This document shows, one piece after another, positions 39,635-47,378 of a stretch of DNA of 58,272 nucleotides. Source of the DNA: an uncultured Sterolibacterium sp. (GTDB lineage Bacteria; Pseudomonadota; Gammaproteobacteria; Burkholderiales; Rhodocyclaceae); the NCBI GenBank assembly GCA_903930535.1, contig CAIYYX010000160.1:1-58272 (forward strand). The letters run 5' to 3'. The translations under genes and the position numbers were made by a program. The notes beneath the pieces were generated by a model, which worked only from the letters and a program-made list of their open reading frames with translations, did not search any database and was not told the origin of the DNA. Each line of letters starts with the position of its first letter. The stretch's first letter is position 1.

Positions 39635-40318
39635 CTAGCGTGGCGCAGCTGTTTTCCGTTTAGTCTTTGCTGCCTTTTCAGGCGCGGCCTTCAGGCCATT
39701 GACCTGGAACGTGAAGACGCGCTTGAGATCGGCGATGCCGCGCGCAAGGCTGGGGCGCTCTTCGGCAATCCACCAGCGCACCGCGCCCGCGTAGAGGAAG
39801 AAAATATTCCGCGAGATGAATTCGGGTTTCTCGTCGCTGACGATCTTGCCGCTGTTCAGTGCCTCCTCGACAAGACGGGTGATGCAATTGATGGTGCGCG
39901 TCCTGCCTTCATAGAAGCGTCGCGCCTGCATCCCCTGGGAAAAAAACACAAGCTCCTTGAGCAATATTCTGGACAAGGGAATGTTCTTGCTGAAGGCGCG
40001 GTAGAAGACGCCGAATGACTTGGACAACTGGTCGGTGAAGGACGCATCGGCATCCACAGAAGCAAATGCCTCGTCGGTGATGCGGTCGAGTTCGTCGTTG
40101 AAGATCAGGAAGACGATGTCGCGTTTGTCCTGGGCATAGAGAAACAGGGTGCCGAGGCCGACCTTCGCGCCCTCGGCGATTTCCCTCGTGGTCGCGGCAT
40201 CGAATCCCTTTTTCGCGAACAGCTCTGCCGCAGCGCTCTTGATGCGCTCAAGCTTGTCCAGCTTGTTCCTTTCCCTCAGACCGAGTGTGGCCTCGGTCTT
40301 TGCGGCTTCGCGCTTCAT
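39635..40318 (-). CDS. TetR/AcrR family transcriptional regulator
   Basis: 227 residues. The N-terminal helix-turn-helix is clear: RIKSAAAELFAKKGFDAATTREIAEGAKVGLGTLFLYAQDKRDIVFLIF (about 24-72); the rest is an all-helical ligand domain, and the last 20 residues are a Lys/Ala-rich tail. Divergent from the ABC binding-protein operon. A consensus TATAAT (40377-40372) with a 14-bp near-palindrome just downstream suggests autorepression. The same site lies before the SDR/TRAP operon. Ligand probably an aromatic acid or its CoA ester, by context only. Confidence 0.92.
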   Translation of the reverse strand: MKREAAKTEATLGLRERNKLDKLERIKSAAAELFAKKGFDAATTREIAEGAKVGLGTLFLYAQDKRDIVFLIFNDELDRITDEAFASVDADASFTDQLSKSFGVFYRAFSKNIPLSRILLKELVFFSQGMQARRFYEGRTRTINCITRLVEEALNSGKIVSDEKPEFISRNIFFLYAGAVRWWIAEERPSLARGIADLKRVFTFQVNGLKAAPEKAAKTKRKTAAPR

Positions 40319-40348
40319 CGGATTTCTGGCACGGCGTGGGTTCCATCA

Positions 40349-40377
40349 ATGAACAAGATCATCTTTGCCAAATTATA
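40349..40377 (-). promoter_or_regulatory. tetR promoter -10 and putative operator
   Basis: TATAAT on the minus strand (40377-40372); expected start near 40365; ATGAACAAGATCAT (40349-40362) covers about +3 to +16. No good -35 is seen (TGGCCG is the closest), fitting an activator-free but weak promoter. The operator resembles 31121-31134 at 12 of 14 positions. Confidence 0.55.
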
Positions 40378-40462
40378 TGCTCTGCATGGCTTAGCCGGCC
40401 ATGGTATATTTCTCCCGAAACTCTGATAAAAAGATTGCCGCAATCCACTCAAGGAGGATGAC

Positions 40463-41677
40463 ATGAGGTTTTCCAGAATCACTGCCCTGCTCGGCATCGC
40501 GTTCGCAGCTTCGGCCACTTCGGCCATTGCCGCAGATCCCATCGCCATCGGCATCAGCATCGCCCAGTCGCCGCCGGGATCGGTGGTTCAGGGAACCCAG
40601 GTGAAGGACGCGGTCGAGATCGTCAAGGACATGGTCAATGCCAAGGGCGGCGTCCTCGGCCGTCAGATCAAATTGATCTACGAGGACAATCAGGGCATCC
40701 CGGAAAAGGGCCGTGCCGCGACCGAGAAGCTGATCACCAAGGACAAGGTGGTGGCCATCGCCGGTGGGCACCAGAGCTCGGTCTGCCTGGCGGAGATCGA
40801 GGTGGCGCATCGCTACAACACGCCTTACATCAACACCAACTGCTGGTCTGATGACGTCCGCAAGAAGGGCTATGCGGAGGTGTTCAATCCCGCCAACTAC
40901 AACACCCGCGTCTCCGAAGCGATGACCAACACCATCATCGCCATGGGCGTGAAAAGCGTCGTCGCCTTTGCCGAGAACACCGACTACGGCATCGGCCAGG
41001 CAAAGATCACCGGGGAAATGATGAAGGCCAGGGCGCCCGGCGTCAGCTACAAGTACGAGACGGTGGACCGCGCCGGCAAGGACTTCACCCCGGCCATCCT
41101 CCCCCTGCGCGCCAATCCTCCGGACATGGTGGTCACCATCATGCTGCCGCCGGCCGCCTACATCGTCATGAACCAGCTCTACGAACAGGGCGTCGCACCC
41201 AGCGCCAAGACCTGGCTTTACGACGGCTCGGGCCTGGCCGACTATCCCGACTTCTGGCAGAACGTCAAGGATGCCGGCAAGTACATGATCTCCTTCGCCC
41301 TCTATCACCCGCAGATGGCTATTCCCAAGCTCGGGCAGGATGTCTCGGCAGAGTACAAGAAGCGCACGAATAACGAACCGAACCGCTTGATCTTCCAGTC
41401 GGCGGATTCCCTGCTCCTGATTGTCGATGCCATCAAGACGGCAAAGAGCACGGATCCCAAGGCTATCGTCAAGGCGCTGCAGACCATGAAGTTCGCCGGT
41501 GTGCGCGGCCCCTTCCAGTTCGGCAAGGAGCAAGGCTATGGCTTCCAGCAGTGGGTTGATATTCCCTTCGTGAATTACCAACTCACCGATGTCAATCAGC
41601 CCATTTCCAAGACCAACCTGATCCAGGGTCCGGGACAGAAACTGGATGTGAATAAGCTGGTCAAGCCGGCCAAATAA
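40463..41677 (+). CDS. ABC transporter periplasmic binding protein, LivK/HAAT family
   Basis: Receptor of the ABC importer encoded just downstream. 404 residues: Sec signal MRFSRITALLGIAFAASATSAIAAD, then PIAIGISIAQSPPGSVVQGTQVKDAVEIVKDMVNAKGGVLGRQIKLIYEDNQG, VVAIAGGHQSSVCLAEIEVAHRY, and the hinge and C-lobe typical of Peripla_BP_6. CAAGGAGG ribosome site. First gene of the operon SBP-amidase-livHMGF; an intrinsic terminator after it should raise its relative expression. Ligand probably an aromatic or amide-bearing acid (inference from the amidase). Confidence 0.93.
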   Translation: MRFSRITALLGIAFAASATSAIAADPIAIGISIAQSPPGSVVQGTQVKDAVEIVKDMVNAKGGVLGRQIKLIYEDNQGIPEKGRAATEKLITKDKVVAIAGGHQSSVCLAEIEVAHRYNTPYINTNCWSDDVRKKGYAEVFNPANYNTRVSEAMTNTIIAMGVKSVVAFAENTDYGIGQAKITGEMMKARAPGVSYKYETVDRAGKDFTPAILPLRANPPDMVVTIMLPPAAYIVMNQLYEQGVAPSAKTWLYDGSGLADYPDFWQNVKDAGKYMISFALYHPQMAIPKLGQDVSAEYKKRTNNEPNRLIFQSADSLLLIVDAIKTAKSTDPKAIVKALQTMKFAGVRGPFQFGKEQGYGFQQWVDIPFVNYQLTDVNQPISKTNLIQGPGQKLDVNKLVKPAK

Positions 41678-41684
41678 TCATCCT

Positions 41685-41717
41685 GCCCGCCCCCAACCGG
41701 GGGCGGGCGTTTTCCTT
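41685..41717 (+). terminator. Intrinsic terminator within the ABC operon
   Basis: Perfect 10-bp stem GCCCGCCCCC / GGGGGCGGGC (41685-41694, 41699-41708) with an AACC loop, followed by GTTTTCCTTTC. It lies between the binding-protein stop and the amidase start (41729), so it is presumably a partial terminator. Confidence 0.8.
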
Positions 41718-41728
41718 TCAAACCATGC

Positions 41729-43183
41729 ATGAATGATTTGCGCAGAGCGCTGATCGGCTACGCCGATTGGCTGGGCTATGGCCACGCCGACAGGGCGGAC
41801 GCCTGGCTTGCCCGCCTCGCGATCAACCGGCCGGAACTCGAGCTCTTCCGGGCAGAGAAGAGCCCGCCTTTCCCCGCCTATCGCCCTACCGTCACCGCAG
41901 TAAATCCTGCCGGGGGCGTCTCTTCGGGAACCCTGCCTGCCGCCGATGCGGGCGAAGCCTTGCAGCGTGCGAGACAGGATGAGTGGCACGCCTTCAACTG
42001 GCTTGCCGACTCTGTTCCTGCCCGGGCTCCCGGTTTTCTTTCCGGCGTGCCGGTCGTGATCAAGGACCTGATGAAAGTCGCCGGAGCGCCGCTCTCAGGC
42101 GGCAGCAAGGCCGCGGATCCTGCGGTGGCAAATTCGCCCGCCAAGGCCGATGCAAAGGTCGTGGCGAGACTCAAAGCGGCGGGGGCTGCCGTCATAGGAT
42201 TGACCAATCTCCATGAACTGGCCTACGGCATCACCAGCGACAATCCGCATTTCGGCAGGGTCGTCAATCCTGTTGCGATCGAGAGGATGCCCGGCGGTTC
42301 GAGCGGCGGCTCGGCCGCAGCCATCGCCGCAGGCATAGTGCGCTGCGCCGTGGGCACGGACACCGCGGGCTCGATCAGGATTCCCGCGGCCTGTTGCGGC
42401 GTTGTCGGTTTCAAGCCGAGCTATGACGCTGTGCCGCGCGAGGGTGTCATGGATCTTGCGCCCTCGCTCGACCATGTCGGGCCGCTGGGAAAATCCGTCG
42501 ATGATTGCGCGGCGTTGTTTGCCGCCATGCTGTCCCTGCCCGAGATGCCGGCGTGGACCCTGCCGAATCTGTCGGGCCTGACCATCGCGCGGCTCACCGG
42601 CTATTTCGACCAGCCCCTCGACAAGGCTGTGCGGGATGCGCTGGAGGCCGCGCTGGCAGCGCTCGTCACCGACGGCGCGAAGCAGATTGAACTCGCGGTC
42701 GAAGGCATGGCAGCGGCGGCGGCCATTCAGTTCAATACCATATGCGCCGAAGCCACCGAGGTTCATGGCGAGCGTTTGCAGCATCGCGGCGAACAGTTGG
42801 GCGAGGATGTCCGGGTCAGACTGGAGATGGGACATTTCCTTCCCGGCCACTGGTATGTCAAGGCGCAGCGCATGAGGAGTCAGTTGGCCGAGCGCTTCGA
42901 CCAGCTCTTTACCCAAGCCGATCTCCTCATCTGTCCGACCCTGCGCACGCCGCCGCCCCTCGTTGGCGCCAGCCAGGTCGAGATCGACCACCGACTCTAT
43001 CCCCTGCACACCGCCGTCACGCAACTCACCATGCCCTTCAACCTGACCGGACTGCCGGCCATCTCGGTGCCCTGGCGGGCCTGCCCCGAGGGTTATCCGC
43101 TAGGATTGCAAATCATCGGCCGGCGCGGCGCCGACTGGCAGGTGCTGGCGGCGGCGAGAAGGCTGGAAGCGGTGAGAGGGTAG
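41729..43183 (+). CDS. Amidase signature family hydrolase
   Basis: Ser-cisSer-Lys amidase, 484 residues. Catalytic Lys in GVPVVIKDLMKVAG, cis-Ser in RMPGGSSGGSAAAIAAG and nucleophile in VGTDTAGSIRIPAACCGVVGFKPSYD; C-terminal PFNLTGLPAISVPWRACPEGYPLGLQIIGRRG. Close relatives hydrolyse aryl or alkyl amides, or act as allophanate-hydrolase-like or glutamyl-amidotransferase-like enzymes. It sits between the binding protein and the permeases of an ABC importer, which suggests that the imported compound is an amide (inference). ATG 41729 lacks a strong ribosome site. Confidence 0.92.
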   Translation: MNDLRRALIGYADWLGYGHADRADAWLARLAINRPELELFRAEKSPPFPAYRPTVTAVNPAGGVSSGTLPAADAGEALQRARQDEWHAFNWLADSVPARAPGFLSGVPVVIKDLMKVAGAPLSGGSKAADPAVANSPAKADAKVVARLKAAGAAVIGLTNLHELAYGITSDNPHFGRVVNPVAIERMPGGSSGGSAAAIAAGIVRCAVGTDTAGSIRIPAACCGVVGFKPSYDAVPREGVMDLAPSLDHVGPLGKSVDDCAALFAAMLSLPEMPAWTLPNLSGLTIARLTGYFDQPLDKAVRDALEAALAALVTDGAKQIELAVEGMAAAAAIQFNTICAEATEVHGERLQHRGEQLGEDVRVRLEMGHFLPGHWYVKAQRMRSQLAERFDQLFTQADLLICPTLRTPPPLVGASQVEIDHRLYPLHTAVTQLTMPFNLTGLPAISVPWRACPEGYPLGLQIIGRRGADWQVLAAARRLEAVRG

Positions 43184-43185
43184 TC

Positions 43186-44076
43186 ATGCTGGCTCTCGAC
43201 CTCTTGGTCAATGGCCTGATCTTCGGCCTGTTCTACGCCCTGATGGCGGTCGGCCTGGCGATGATTTTCGGCGTGCTGAAGGTGGTCAATTTCGCCCACG
43301 GCGAGTTCTACATGATAGGCGGCTACGCCTATGTGCTGATTTCCCTGAAGCTGGGCATTCCTCCCTGGATCGCCTTAGGGTTGGCGGCGCTGGCCGGGGC
43401 GGGACTGGGCTGGCTGGTCGAGCGCCTGCTGATGCGCCCGCTCTATGCCGGGCACGGCAGCTGGAGCATCACCAAGGACGAGTACGCCGTGGTCGTGACC
43501 TTCGGCCTGTCTTTGCTGCTCATCAATCTGGTGGACAAGATCGTCGGTCCTTACCCCTTTCTCGGGCCGGTGCTGATCGAGACTTCCCGCTTTACCATCG
43601 GACCGGTGATGCTGAACGGCCAGAAGCTGATCGCCGCCGGCGTCTCCCTGTGCCTCCTGATCGGCCTCGCCTTGTTCATCAAGCGCTCTCTCTGGGGAAG
43701 GCAGATCCAGGCGGTGGCGCAGAACCGCCTCGGCGCATCGCTCGCCGGCATCGATGCGACCAAGACGACGAGCATGGTGTTCATGATTTCGGGTCTCCTG
43801 GCCGCTCTCTCCGGCGCACTGCTCGCGCCGCTCATCAATCCCGGCCCGGATGTCGGCGCCTTCCCGGCGATCAAGTCCTATGTGATCGTGGTCCTGGGCG
43901 GCATGGGATCGATCTGGGGCGGCATGGCCGCGGCGCTTTTCCTGGGCGTCTTCGAAGCCTTCTTCGCGGTCTATGTCTCCTACGCCTACCGCGATGCCTT
44001 TGGCCTCCTGATCCTGATCCTGGTGCTGCTCATCCGGCCGCAGGGAATGTTCGGCGAGAAGGGCAGGGAAGTATGA
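43186..44076 (+). CDS. ABC transporter permease, LivH type
   Basis: Inner-membrane permease of a branched-chain-type importer, 296 residues, about eight hydrophobic helices. Family segments: LDLLVNGLIFGLFYALMAVGLAMIFGVLKVVNFAHGEFYMIGGY and GIDATKTTSMVFMISGLLAALSGALLAPL, ending GLLILILVLLIRPQGMFGEKGREV. The frame is open far upstream inside the amidase gene, but ATG 43186, two bases after the amidase stop, gives the normal LivH start. Overlaps livM by ATGA. Confidence 0.95.
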   Translation: MLALDLLVNGLIFGLFYALMAVGLAMIFGVLKVVNFAHGEFYMIGGYAYVLISLKLGIPPWIALGLAALAGAGLGWLVERLLMRPLYAGHGSWSITKDEYAVVVTFGLSLLLINLVDKIVGPYPFLGPVLIETSRFTIGPVMLNGQKLIAAGVSLCLLIGLALFIKRSLWGRQIQAVAQNRLGASLAGIDATKTTSMVFMISGLLAALSGALLAPLINPGPDVGAFPAIKSYVIVVLGGMGSIWGGMAAALFLGVFEAFFAVYVSYAYRDAFGLLILILVLLIRPQGMFGEKGREV

Positions 44077-45035
44077 GCGAAGTTAACAACACTCGCGGCA
44101 ATCTCTGGGTCAATCGGCTGAAGAAGGATTTCCGCGCCTCTCTGGCCGTGGTGCTGCTGCTCTGCTTCGCGCCTCTGGTCGTGACTACGCCTTACTCTTT
44201 CGGGATTCTCATCGTCAGCATTTATTTCGCCCTGCTGGCTCTGGGATGGAATCTGCTCGCGGGCTTCACCGGCCAGTTCTCTCTGGCCCCGGCCGCCTTC
44301 GCCATGCTCGGCGCCTACACCACGGCGCTGCTCGACTATCATCTGCAGACGCCGCTGAGTATCGGCATTCCCGCCGCCATCTTCGGCACCGCTGTTCTCG
44401 GCTGGCTGCTGGGGCGCGTCGTGCTGCGCCTGACCGGCCCTTATCTTTCCCTGACGACGCTCTCCTTCGCCGAGATCGCGCGCGTCGTGGTCGGCAACTC
44501 TATCGAGTTCACCCGCGGTGATCAGGGCCTGAACGTGCCGACGCTGTTCGAGAACCGCATCGGCTACTACTATCTTTTCCTGATGGTCTTGGTTGCGACC
44601 CTGGTGTTGCTCTATCTCCTGATGAAAAGCCGGACAGGACGCTTCTGGCTGGCCATTCGCGACGACGCCACAGGGGCGGAATCCCGCGGCATCGACGTGG
44701 TGCGCTACAAGACCCTGGCCTTCTCCCTGTCCTGCGCCATCTGCGGCCTCGCCGGTTCCCTCTACGGCACTTTCAGCCAGCTGGTCAGCCCGGAACTGGG
44801 CCTCCTGATGCAGACGGGTCTGGTCATCTCCATGGTGGTGATCGGCGGCATGGGCACGCTCACCGGACCCATCGTCGGCGCCATGCTGGTCTATCTCGCC
44901 TCGGAGTGGATGCGCGACTTCGGCGGCATCCAGATGATTGTGTTTTCCGCGGCCGTCATTCTTTTTGCGCGCTTCCTGCGCACCGGCCTGTGGGGTCTGG
45001 CGAGCAAGATGATGCAGGGAAAAGGCAAGCCGTGA
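44073..45035 (+). CDS. ABC transporter permease, LivM type
   Basis: Second permease of the importer, 320 residues from ATG 44073 (ATGA overlap with livH). Hydrophobic helices start at about residue 28. Conserved segments are YFALLALGWNLLAGFTGQFSLAPAAFAMLGAY, LRLTGPYLSLTTLSFAEIARVV, EFTRGDQGLNVP, FWLAIRDDATGAESRGIDVVRYKTLAFSLS and GGMGTLTGPIVGAMLVYLASEWMRDFGG. Overlaps the ATPase gene by four bases (GTGA). Confidence 0.95.
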   Translation: MSEVNNTRGNLWVNRLKKDFRASLAVVLLLCFAPLVVTTPYSFGILIVSIYFALLALGWNLLAGFTGQFSLAPAAFAMLGAYTTALLDYHLQTPLSIGIPAAIFGTAVLGWLLGRVVLRLTGPYLSLTTLSFAEIARVVVGNSIEFTRGDQGLNVPTLFENRIGYYYLFLMVLVATLVLLYLLMKSRTGRFWLAIRDDATGAESRGIDVVRYKTLAFSLSCAICGLAGSLYGTFSQLVSPELGLLMQTGLVISMVVIGGMGTLTGPIVGAMLVYLASEWMRDFGGIQMIVFSAAVILFARFLRTGLWGLASKMMQGKGKP

Positions 45036-45754
45036 GCCTGCTCAGAACGGAAGGACTGCAGAAGAATTTCGGCGGCGTCGCTGCGGTGGACGATTGCAGC
45101 ATCGCGGTCGAGGCGGGAGAAATTCTCGGCTTGATCGGGCCGAACGGTTCGGGCAAGACCACCCTGCTCAACATCCTCTCGGGTTTTCTTGCCCCGGACG
45201 CGGGCTCGGTCTGGCTGGCCGATGAACGCGTCACCGGCATGTCGCCGGTGCAACTGGCGCGGCGGGGTCTCTTGCGGATGTTCCAGATGAGCCGGGTATT
45301 CACGCGGATTTCGGCCTTCGACAACATGCTCACCGCCGGCCTGGCAATGGGCCTGGCAGAGAGCGAAGCGGAATCGCGCGCCGCGACATTGTTCGAAGAA
45401 CTGACGCTCACCCATGTCCAGTATCTCGATGCGGGACAGTTGTCAGGAGGCCAGAGAAAACTCCTGGAGTTCGGCATGTGCTTCATCGCGCCGCCAGCCA
45501 TCGCGCTGCTCGACGAGCCTTTCGCGGCCGTCCATCCGGTGATGCGCGAGACCATGGCCAGGTTCATCCGTAGCCGCCATGCGCTGGGTCAGACCTTCGT
45601 CCTGGTCAGCCATGACATGCCCATCATCGTGGACCTGTGCCAGCGCGCGGTGTGCATGAATGCCGGGCGGGTGATCGCGGAAGGCGCCACGCGCGCGGTA
45701 CTGGAGTCCGCCGCCGTGATCGAGGCTTATCTCGGAAGCAGCGCCCATGTCTGA
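45032..45754 (+). CDS. ABC transporter ATP-binding protein, LivG type
   Basis: ATPase of the importer, 240 residues from GTG 45032 in the livM stop. Walker A GLIGPNGSGKTTLLNIL, Q-loop MFQMSRVF, signature QLSGGQRKLLEFG, Walker B IALLDEPFAAVHP, H-loop VSHDMPI. The D-loop region reads AAVHP rather than the usual AGLNP. Slightly shorter than typical LivG. The livF start overlaps its end by eight bases. Confidence 0.94.
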   Translation: MSLLRTEGLQKNFGGVAAVDDCSIAVEAGEILGLIGPNGSGKTTLLNILSGFLAPDAGSVWLADERVTGMSPVQLARRGLLRMFQMSRVFTRISAFDNMLTAGLAMGLAESEAESRAATLFEELTLTHVQYLDAGQLSGGQRKLLEFGMCFIAPPAIALLDEPFAAVHPVMRETMARFIRSRHALGQTFVLVSHDMPIIVDLCQRAVCMNAGRVIAEGATRAVLESAAVIEAYLGSSAHV

Positions 45755-46481
45755 GCTCCTGTTGCGGGTCGACAAGGTTACTGCCGGCTACGCGCAGGAC
45801 ATCGATGTGCTCTCCGAGGTCTCGCTTTGCGTCAAGGCGGGCGAGGTGTGCGGGCTGATAGGCCTGAACGGCGCCGGCAAATCGACCGTGGTCAAGACCA
45901 TTTGCGGCTTTCTTGCGCCCAAGGCCGGGACCATAGAATTCATGGGCGAGAACATATCCGGAATAGATCCGCACCGGCTCATCGACCTGGGGATTTGCTA
46001 CATTCCGCAGGAATCCAGCCTCTTCCCTTACCTCACGGTGGAAGAGAACCTGCTCCTGCCCCTGCAAAGCCGGGCCAGGAAATTCGCGCAGGTGATGAGA
46101 GCGCGCTATGAGGAAGTTCTCGAAGCCTTCCCGGTGATCAGGGAGAAGCGGCAGGCCCAGGCCGGCGACTTGTCCGGCGGACAGCAGAAGCAGGTCGAAT
46201 TCGCCAAGGCCTGGCTGCAGCAGCCCCGCCTGTGCCTGATAGACGAACCCTCCATCGGCCTGTCGCCCATCATGGCCGAGGAGGTCTTCGTCTGGATAGA
46301 GAAGTTCTCGCAGTCAGGAATGGGCGTCTTGCTGATAGACCACAACGTCCGGCGCGTCGTGCGCATGTCAGACCAGATCAATGTCCTGAGCCTCGGGCGG
46401 ATCACCGCCAGCGGCCAGCGCCAGGATTTTCAGGGCGACTTGCACGAACAGGTGCGGCAGTGGCTGGGCCTGGATTTCTGA
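45747..46481 (+). CDS. ABC transporter ATP-binding protein, LivF type
   Basis: Partner ATPase, 244 residues. Walker A GLIGLNGAGKSTVVKTI, Q-loop YIPQESSLFPYLTVEENLLLPL, signature LSGGQQKQVEFAKAWLQQP, Walker B LCLIDEPSIGLSP, H-loop LLIDHNVRRVVRMSDQI. Ends the SBP-amidase-livHMGF operon. Downstream is GTCCC-GCG-GGGAC (46486-46498), a small palindrome that may help termination, and a convergent peroxiredoxin gene. Confidence 0.95.
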   Translation: MSELLLRVDKVTAGYAQDIDVLSEVSLCVKAGEVCGLIGLNGAGKSTVVKTICGFLAPKAGTIEFMGENISGIDPHRLIDLGICYIPQESSLFPYLTVEENLLLPLQSRARKFAQVMRARYEEVLEAFPVIREKRQAQAGDLSGGQQKQVEFAKAWLQQPRLCLIDEPSIGLSPIMAEEVFVWIEKFSQSGMGVLLIDHNVRRVVRMSDQINVLSLGRITASGQRQDFQGDLHEQVRQWLGLDF

Positions 46482-46513
46482 TTTCGTCCCGCGGGGACTT
46501 GCCCCCGCCGTTG

Positions 46514-46531
46514 GTCGGCCTTCAGGCCGAC
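46514..46531. repeat. REP-like palindrome at the peroxiredoxin stop
   Basis: GTCGGCCTTCAGGCCGAC palindrome variant. The TGA stop of the peroxiredoxin (46522-46524, minus strand) lies in its loop. Near-duplicate GCGGGGACTT...CCGCCGTT segments sit on both sides (about 46490 and 46538), suggesting a small local duplication. Confidence 0.6.
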
Positions 46532-47079
46532 ATTTCGCGCGGGGACTTCCGCCGTTCCTCGGTCTGAAGCTCGACCTTCAGTTGCCCTAGCATGCTCTCT
46601 GCATCGCTGACTTCGAACTTGCCCGGGCCCTCGATGTTCAACGTCTTCACCACGCCGTCTTCCACCAGCATGGAGAAGCGCTGGCAGCGCATGCCCATGC
46701 CGCGCGCCGTCAGATCGAGTTCGAGTCCCAGAGCCTTGGTGTAGTCGGCGCTGCCGTCAGCCATCATGCGCACCTTGCCGGTGGCCTTCTGGTCCTTGCC
46801 CCAGGCGCCCATGACGAAGGCGTCATTGACCGCCAGGCACCAGATCTCGTTCACGCCATTTTTCACCAAGGCATCGTGATGGGCGACATAGCCAGGCACA
46901 TGTTTGGCCGAGCAGGTCGGGGTGAAGGCGCCGGGCAGTCCGAAGATGACGATTTTCTTGCCGCGGACCAGGTCTTCCACCTTGAAGGCGTTCGGGCCAA
47001 TGCTGCAGCCCTCTTTCTCGACATCGATGAATTCATTCAAGACGCCACTGGGCAACTGATCGCCGACTTTGATAGTCAT
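46522..47079 (-). CDS. Peroxiredoxin, Prx5 family
   Basis: Thiol peroxidase reducing H2O2 and organic peroxides. 185 residues from ATG 47079: KVGDQLPSGVLNEF, peroxidatic Cys in FGLPGAFTPTCSAKHVPGYV, WCLAVNDAFVMGAWGKDQ, and GMGMRCQRFSMLVEDGVVKTLNIE. The last 15 or so residues (TEERRKSPREMSA) extend past the family end and are encoded by repeat DNA that also supplies the stop. Relevance to the oxygenase-rich surroundings is an inference. The frame is open to 47118 but MTIKVGD is the family start. Confidence 0.93.
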   Translation of the reverse strand: MTIKVGDQLPSGVLNEFIDVEKEGCSIGPNAFKVEDLVRGKKIVIFGLPGAFTPTCSAKHVPGYVAHHDALVKNGVNEIWCLAVNDAFVMGAWGKDQKATGKVRMMADGSADYTKALGLELDLTARGMGMRCQRFSMLVEDGVVKTLNIEGPGKFEVSDAESMLGQLKVELQTEERRKSPREMSA

Positions 47080-47084
47080 AATTT

Positions 47085-47378
47085 CACTTTCGTATGAAAA
47101 AATTGAATTATAAACCAATCGTCATTGATGCTGTCGCTGATTTATAGGTCGGGCTTCCGCCCGACATTGACGGCCGATCCCAGGGAATGTCTGAGTCAAT
47201 CCGTGACTGAGATTGCCACGGCCCTGCGGGCCTCGCCATGACCACTCCCGTCATCGCGAGCCCCAAAGCAAGCCCGTCATCGCGAGCCCCAAAGGGGCGC
47301 GGCGATCTTCGTGCCACTGCGTAAATCCGTGACTGAGATTGCCATGGCCTTGCGGGCCTCGCCATGACAGAAGCGCGG
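47085..47378. repeat. Repeat-filled gap between peroxiredoxin and GGDEF-EAL genes
   Basis: Holds a REP-like GTCGGGCTTCCGCCCGAC (47148-47165) and two direct copies, about 47 bases each, at 47196-47242 and 47322-47368. Both contain GTGACTGAGATTGCC and GCGGGCCTCGCCATGAC and differ at a few positions. Between them are two tandem CCCGTCATCGCGAGCCCCAA units at about 47248 and 47273. No gene is seen. Confidence 0.8.

Noticed and set aside
47196..47368. Possible CRISPR array or IS ends from the direct repeats
   Set aside because: Only two copies, no regular spacers, no cas genes, no transposase or terminal inverted repeats.
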